Shown piece after piece: positions 39,670-43,891 of a stretch of DNA of 43,891 nucleotides; the stretch's first letter is position 1, and each line of letters starts with the position of its first letter. The stretch spans positions 1 to 43,891 of the forward strand of contig LCPR01000014.1 in NCBI GenBank assembly GCA_001003725.1. Direction: 5' to 3'. Made by a program: the position numbers and the translations under genes. The notes beneath the pieces are model-generated. The model did not search any database. It saw only the letters and a list, made by a program, of their open reading frames with translations, and was not told the DNA's origin. This stretch comes from Candidatus Saccharibacteria bacterium GW2011_GWC2_48_9. Its GTDB lineage: Bacteria > Patescibacteriota > Saccharimonadia > Saccharimonadales > Saccharimonadaceae.

Positions 39670-41581
39670 CTTTCACTCGTCGAATACCCGCCGAGCTAGA
39701 TTCTTCTTTAGTAATCTTAAACACTTTGCCGTCTTCGGCTAGCTGACCCGTATGGTCGACATGCGGGCCGCCACAAATCTCAAAACTCACTCGTTTTGGC
39801 TCGTCGCCCATCTTATATACCTTTACCGTATCGCCGTATTTATCACCAAATGCACCGATTGCGCCCATTTCAAAGGCCTGGTCGGTCGGATATTCTTGAA
39901 AAGAAACCGGTAGATCCCATGAAATCCATTCGTTCACGAGCCGCTCAACTTCGTCGAGTTGTTCGCGCGTCACTTTCTCGTCGTTATTAAAATCAAATCG
40001 CAAGCGCTCCTCTGTGATGTTGCTGCCGTGCTGCGTAACATGGTCGCCAACGACTTGTTTAAGCGCAGCATACATCAAGTGAGTCGCAGTGTGGTACTTT
40101 TTGTGCTGGAGTGTTTGCCCACCGAGACCACCTTTGAATTCACCTTTCGTGGCCGTCCTAGATCGGTTGCGCTGTTCTTCTAGTTTTTCGTCAAACTCTG
40201 CAACCCAATCCTCAGACATGACACCCCGGTTCTGCATCAATATAATCTCAACCGATAATTCCTTAGGGAATCCGTATGTATCCTGAAATTTAAATATATC
40301 CCCACCTGTAACAATAGGTGGTTTTGGCGCAGCAGCACCCGCCGGAACAAAACCAGCAATAGGGAATTGTTTGCCCAATTCTTTGATACCTTTACTCAAA
40401 GTTTGACGAAACGCCTTCTCTTCTTTAACAAGAGTCACAATAACTTCGTCTCGTTTTGCTTTTACTTCCGGATAATCGTCTACGTAAAGATCGGCAATGA
40501 GTGGCACAATTTGTTCAAGGAAATTTTGCTCAATCCCAAGTTCAAATGCAAAACGAATTGCACGGCGCAGGAGTCGTCGCATGACATAACCCTGCTCTTT
40601 ATTGCTCGGCACACAGCCATCTACCGCGAGGAATGTTGCGCCGCGAAGATGATCGGCAATCACGCGCATGCTCTCCGTATGAGATTCGTATTTTTTACCG
40701 CTCAGCTCCTGGAGCTTTTCGATGATAGGCCACAGGAGGCTGATGCGATACACGTCTGGATTTTTATTTGCAGCGGCTGCAATTCGTTCGAGTCCACCGC
40801 CAAAGTCGACATTCTTTTTTTCGAGTGGCTCAAATGAACCATCTTCGAGGCGTCGATATTGCATAAACACTTGGTTGCCTATTTCCATAAACTGGCCGCT
40901 GTCGCTCGCAGGGTGCGCCAAACCGTAACCCTCGGCGTGATGCTCGGAGCCAAAATCGTAGAATACTTCGCTGTCAGGCCCACACGGGTCCCCTATCGGT
41001 GTTTTTTCGAGCCCCCCACCACGGCTCCACCAGTTTTCACCATCGTCGTAGTAGAAGATGCGCTCGCCAGGCTTGATACCGCGTTCGTCGCCATCCTCGG
41101 CGCTACCAATCTCTGCTATGTCTGCGCTCAGGCCTTTTTCTTGAAATATTTTTTGCCATATTTCCGCAGCTTCTGTGTCGCGAGGTATTCCTCGTGCTTC
41201 GTCCCCGATAAAACAAGTAACGTAGATTTTTTCTGGGTCGACGCCTGCTTTTTCTGTCAGAAACTCAAAGAACCAGCGAATCTGCTGCTCTTTAAAATAA
41301 TCACCCATACTCCAGTTTCCAAGCATCTCGAAGAACGTCGTATGGCGATTGTCACCGACATCTTCGATATCTTGAGCACGCAGACAAGTTTGACTGTCGA
41401 CAAGTCGCACACCAGCGGGGTGCGGCTGTCCCAGTAGGTATGGTAACAGTGGCTGCATACCACTGCCAGTAAACAGTGTCGTCGGATCATCTTTTAGTAC
41501 AAGTGGCGCACGAGATATTACGGCATGCTGGCGCTCGTTGAAAAATTTCAGGTATTCGTTTCGGATTTGCTGTGCGTTCAT
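39656..41581 (-). CDS. alaS: Alanyl-tRNA synthetase, without C-Ala domain
   Basis: Charges tRNA-Ala. The 641-residue protein has the class II catalytic domain (RNEYLKFFNERQHAVISRAP, FTGSGMQPLLPYLL, DVGDNRHTTFFEMLGNWSMG), tRNA-recognition helices and the editing domain with zinc ligands HTATH (about 497-501) and CGGPHVDH (about 610). It stops at SSSAGIRRVKAILK, the end of the editing domain. The C-Ala dimerisation domain of the usual ~870-aa enzyme is absent, which is expected of reduced CPR genomes rather than a break, since the end is clean. TATAAT (41590-41595) ends 8 nt before the ATG. Confidence 0.94.
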   Translation of the reverse strand: MNAQQIRNEYLKFFNERQHAVISRAPLVLKDDPTTLFTGSGMQPLLPYLLGQPHPAGVRLVDSQTCLRAQDIEDVGDNRHTTFFEMLGNWSMGDYFKEQQIRWFFEFLTEKAGVDPEKIYVTCFIGDEARGIPRDTEAAEIWQKIFQEKGLSADIAEIGSAEDGDERGIKPGERIFYYDDGENWWSRGGGLEKTPIGDPCGPDSEVFYDFGSEHHAEGYGLAHPASDSGQFMEIGNQVFMQYRRLEDGSFEPLEKKNVDFGGGLERIAAAANKNPDVYRISLLWPIIEKLQELSGKKYESHTESMRVIADHLRGATFLAVDGCVPSNKEQGYVMRRLLRRAIRFAFELGIEQNFLEQIVPLIADLYVDDYPEVKAKRDEVIVTLVKEEKAFRQTLSKGIKELGKQFPIAGFVPAGAAAPKPPIVTGGDIFKFQDTYGFPKELSVEIILMQNRGVMSEDWVAEFDEKLEEQRNRSRTATKGEFKGGLGGQTLQHKKYHTATHLMYAALKQVVGDHVTQHGSNITEERLRFDFNNDEKVTREQLDEVERLVNEWISWDLPVSFQEYPTDQAFEMGAIGAFGDKYGDTVKVYKMGDEPKRVSFEICGGPHVDHTGQLAEDGKVFKITKEESSSAGIRRVKAILK

Positions 41582-41624
41582 ATACTCACATTATAACAGA
41601 GATAGACGCACCGACAACGAAGCC

Positions 41625-42113
41625 CTAGGCACAAGTTCCGGTTATCTGCCCAGCCTGGTAACTCATACTGGGAGCTGTATTCGAATAGACACCACGAGTA
41701 TAATCCCAGTAAGTTATCTCTATACCAACGTTGCTTCCCGCTGAATTGCACACTAAGTAAGCGATCGTGTTGTTGCCACTAATTGCGCTCAGCGCACCAC
41801 CCGCGGCGGCACCGTAGGTGATAATGTTCGTGTTTGCTGGAAGTGCAGCTTCGGTGCCAGCGGCCGCTCCTGCAGTACCCGCTGCCGCAGTAAAGTTGCC
41901 AATCGAAGGATACTGTCCATAGTTTGCATTATAAATCTCAGCTTTCTTCAAAACAGAGTTGGCTAGAGAACGTGCAGAGGTCGCTTTGGCGCGATTCTGA
42001 ACGCCATTAAACGCTACTATGGTGATAGCCGCCAAGATACCGATTACCACAATTACAATTAAAAGCTCAACAATAGTAAATCCTGAGCTGTTAGATGTGC
42101 GTGTAGTGTTCAT
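41625..42113 (-). CDS. Type IV pilin-like protein
   Basis: 162 residues. Leader MNTTRTSNSSG ends at the prepilin peptidase site, then FTIVELLIVIVVIGILAAIT with Glu5. The exposed part is Ala/Gly/Thr-rich (AAAGTAGAAAGTEAA), with two Cys (LVCNSA and the C-terminal TGTCA). I use the ATG at 42113, next to the leader; the frame runs open further upstream to 42230 but TGATATAAT lies just before this ATG. 43 nt after the alaS start, same strand, own promoter. Confidence 0.92.
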   Translation of the reverse strand: MNTTRTSNSSGFTIVELLIVIVVIGILAAITIVAFNGVQNRAKATSARSLANSVLKKAEIYNANYGQYPSIGNFTAAAGTAGAAAGTEAALPANTNIITYGAAAGGALSAISGNNTIAYLVCNSAGSNVGIEITYWDYTRGVYSNTAPSMSYQAGQITGTCA

Positions 42114-42174
42114 GTTGCTTATGATTATATCACAAGACCATAGGTAACTGCCGTGGAGATGATGTAATCCGTAT

Positions 42175-42252
42175 TTACTTCTTCTGTGCTTTGAGTTTCT
42201 TTTTGAGTAGACGCTTGCGAGAGGCGCCATGCCAGTTTTTGTGCTTAGCCAT
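42175..42252 (-). CDS. 25-aa strongly basic peptide
   Basis: MAKHKNWHGASRKRLLKKKL then KAQKK: 11 of 25 residues are Lys or Arg. It resembles in style the tiny basic ribosomal or mitochondrial-ribosome-like peptides (bTHX, bS22/AURKAIP1), without a clear match. It lies in the 200-nt gap between two pilin genes, same strand. The ribosome binding site (GAAAGAAT) is weak. Possibly a real ribosomal micro-protein. Confidence 0.45.
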   Translation of the reverse strand: MAKHKNWHGASRKRLLKKKLKAQKK

Positions 42253-42313
42253 AACTATTCTTTCGTTCAATTTATTAATTACTTACACCATCTTAACACA
42301 TGCGAAGCAACTT

Positions 42314-42754
42314 TTAGCATACAGGAACAGCCGTACCCCACCAACCTGTATTGACGTTGTAGCCTGTTTTGCACGAAGGTATGCCTTCGTAGTAGATTCG
42401 AATCGCATAGCTATCGTTCGCAACCGTTCCGCGCACATAATCGTACGAGCGAGACGGAGCCTTTGGATCCTGCGGAATGCTAGGAATATATTTCGGTACC
42501 AAGAAGCTATTGAGCGCGCCGACACTGCAGCCCGAGTTGTCTGCTCCACATGCTGCCGGGTACTGCCCCTCATCGACCTTATACATCTCTAACGCTTTTT
42601 TTATACCGGCAACATCGTTGGTGCGTCGACTATCGTAACCTCGTGTCTGCACGCCGTTAAATGCGACTATCGTGATAGCCGCCAAGATACCAATGACGAC
42701 TATGACGATAAGGAGTTCGACGATAGTGAAGCCTGATTGTGTCTTAATTCTCAT
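42314..42754 (-). CDS. Type IV pilin-like protein
   Basis: 146 residues. Leader MRIKTQSG, then FTIVELLIVIVVIGILAAIT, Glu5 and AFNGVQTRGYDSRRTNDVAG, as in the other two pilins. The exposed domain has four Cys (AACGAD, SGCSVG, PSCKTG, C-terminal PVC) and an aromatic end (NTGWWGTAVPVC). TATAGT near 42787 gives a leader of about 25 nt, unlike the two other pilins. Pilin helix conserved, head variable: a set of minor pilins or alternative surface heads. Confidence 0.92.
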   Translation of the reverse strand: MRIKTQSGFTIVELLIVIVVIGILAAITIVAFNGVQTRGYDSRRTNDVAGIKKALEMYKVDEGQYPAACGADNSGCSVGALNSFLVPKYIPSIPQDPKAPSRSYDYVRGTVANDSYAIRIYYEGIPSCKTGYNVNTGWWGTAVPVC

Positions 42755-42892
42755 GTTGTTATTTTCGCTTATGGTTATTTATTTACTATATCATATCGCA
42801 CGGATAGTCTACCGGCTACTCATACTATTTTAGCAATTGGCAACTATATTGATGCCGAATGCCCAACACCTTGCTTTGCAGCCATAAGCACA

Positions 42893-42920
42893 TTGTTATA
42901 TATAACTATTATGATATAAT
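42893..42920 (+). promoter_or_regulatory. Promoter of the exported orphan protein
   Basis: -35 TTGTTA (42893-42898), 16 nt, extended -10 TGATATAAT (42912-42920). A leader of about 26 nt contains GGAG 5 nt before the ATG. Confidence 0.65.
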
Positions 42921-42952
42921 AAATTTAATTTTGAAATCAAATACGGAGTCAC

Positions 42953-43891
42953 ATGTCACTGCAAGAAAATAAATTTTATAGACAACCTCAAGAGTCGGCT
43001 TCACGCGAGACTTTTGGCGAAAAAGCCAAGCGATATTCTATCAATATCATAGGTGGAACCGCGATAGCATCTACAGCGTTGACTGGATATAATTTTGCCA
43101 CAAATTCTGATACGCCCGAATCGCTTCGCGTTGCAGAAGCTAACACAAACAGTGACCAGGAATCTTACGCCAGTGAAGATAACTTTCTAAGCAATGAGCG
43201 ACAAGATTTTCAACCGCAAGCATCTTCGTATCGCGACACAGTCACGATACACAGCGCCATACCAACTAGCGGTAATGCAGCAAGCTTTGATATACCGCAA
43301 ATTGACATTGCAAGCGTACAGACAATTGCAGCGAGTACTCTCGAGACAGCCGCTGGACTTTCAGATGTAAAAATAACCTTCGCTATCGACGCAACAACCT
43401 CAGACGAAAGCCGAGCGGACTCACTCAACGGAGACAGCAACCTTGGAAAACCATCGCGCAACAATCAAATGCTTGCAGAGGGTGTCGCAGGCGCCACACG
43501 CGACTCCCTGAATGAAGCATTGGATACATCTTCTCTTGCAGATAACTACAACATAACAACGACCACATCTGGACGAGAGCACATACTTGATGCCAGCGAA
43601 GTCGCCGAAGTTCAACGCATAGCAGACGAACACTCAATGACAGCCATAGAGCTGACAAGTGCTCACAACGACAAACAACTCGAGTTAAATAATCCTGATC
43701 ATGTTAACACAGTCATCGATCTACTAGACGAGGCGAGAAAACTGACAATAACCGCTACTATAGAGCACTCAAAAACAATACCTCAAAATTTTGAATCCAA
43801 ATACGCATTATTTAAATCTTTGTGCATAAAAAAACACCAACTTTCAAATGAAATGCTCAAAACAATTATAGAAATAAAAAGTCTTTTGGAT
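42953..43891 (+). CDS. Large exported or membrane-anchored orphan protein (N-terminal part)
   Basis: 313 codons in view, open to the window end. The start SLQENKFYRQPQESASRETF is cytosolic, then YSINIIGGTAIASTALTGYN (about 28-47) is a short membrane or signal helix, followed by a Ser/Thr/Asp/Asn-rich extracellular-type region (AEANTNSDQESYASEDNFLS). A more ordered part with VKITFAIDATTSDESRADSL and VAEVQRIADEHSMTAIELTS could be an alpha/beta domain. I do not recognise it. The ATG at 42953 is supported by GGAG. Confidence 0.65.
   Translation, partial: MSLQENKFYRQPQESASRETFGEKAKRYSINIIGGTAIASTALTGYNFATNSDTPESLRVAEANTNSDQESYASEDNFLSNERQDFQPQASSYRDTVTIHSAIPTSGNAASFDIPQIDIASVQTIAASTLETAAGLSDVKITFAIDATTSDESRADSLNGDSNLGKPSRNNQMLAEGVAGATRDSLNEALDTSSLADNYNITTTTSGREHILDASEVAEVQRIADEHSMTAIELTSAHNDKQLELNNPDHVNTVIDLLDEARKLTITATIEHSKTIPQNFESKYALFKSLCIKKHQLSNEMLKTIIEIKSLLD

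Overview
The window looks like a chromosomal stretch of a Patescibacteria (CPR) cell, most likely Candidatus Saccharibacteria (TM7). The reasons are short, tightly spaced genes, three type IV pilins that share one N-terminal helix, trimmed versions of housekeeping enzymes (AlaRS of 641 aa, UvrC of 514 aa), an FtsA/PilM-like ATPase followed by a baseplate-J-like membrane protein, RuvX and MltG, and many genes of unknown function. TGA, TAG and TAA all end genes here, so the UGA-Gly code of Gracilibacteria and Absconditabacteria does not apply. The phylum is an inference; there is no rRNA or tRNA in the window.

Layout. 1-8.5 kb holds ordinary genes: the start of a peptide-binding ABC protein, secG, a holin-like membrane protein, an Xaa-Pro aminopeptidase, uvrC, the oxidative pentose phosphate pair pgl-gnd, an Erm-type rRNA methyltransferase, a DUF1697 protein, a PQQ-type aldose dehydrogenase and a pilin. 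8.6-18 kb is accessory. It begins with four stand-alone G+C-rich orphan genes (one resembles Mu Gam), each with its own promoter and hairpin terminator. Then come a PD-(D/E)xK protein, a HEPN protein overlapping an MmeI-type (Type IIL) restriction-modification enzyme, another G+C-rich orphan, a double PhnB protein and a further orphan behind a large leader stem-loop. 18-30 kb holds a broken DUF1801 gene, trhO, an MFS exporter, an ABC exporter, an HD protein, ribosomal protein L25, a DedA protein, an unidentified structured RNA, uvrA, a small membrane protein and sbcB. 30.2-31.4 kb has no long gene but carries two peptide genes and at least eight strong hairpins on the minus strand. 31.5-43.9 kb holds obgE, a LysM-CHAP cell-wall hydrolase split by an in-frame amber codon, the mltG-ruvX-baseplateJ-ftsA/pilM operon, an orphan, alaS, two pilins, a 25-aa basic peptide and the start of an exported protein that runs off the window.

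Two patterns cross the whole window. First, many protein genes have an extended -10 box (TGnTATAMT) only 6-11 nt before the start codon, so their mRNAs should be leaderless or nearly so. Second, the G+C-rich orphans do the opposite: strong promoter, 50-140 nt leader usually with a hairpin, a Shine-Dalgarno site, one gene, and a large hairpin after the stop. Three of them share a homologous terminator. This orphan class, together with the hairpin-dense peptide locus at 30.2-31.4 kb, is the best candidate here for something undescribed.
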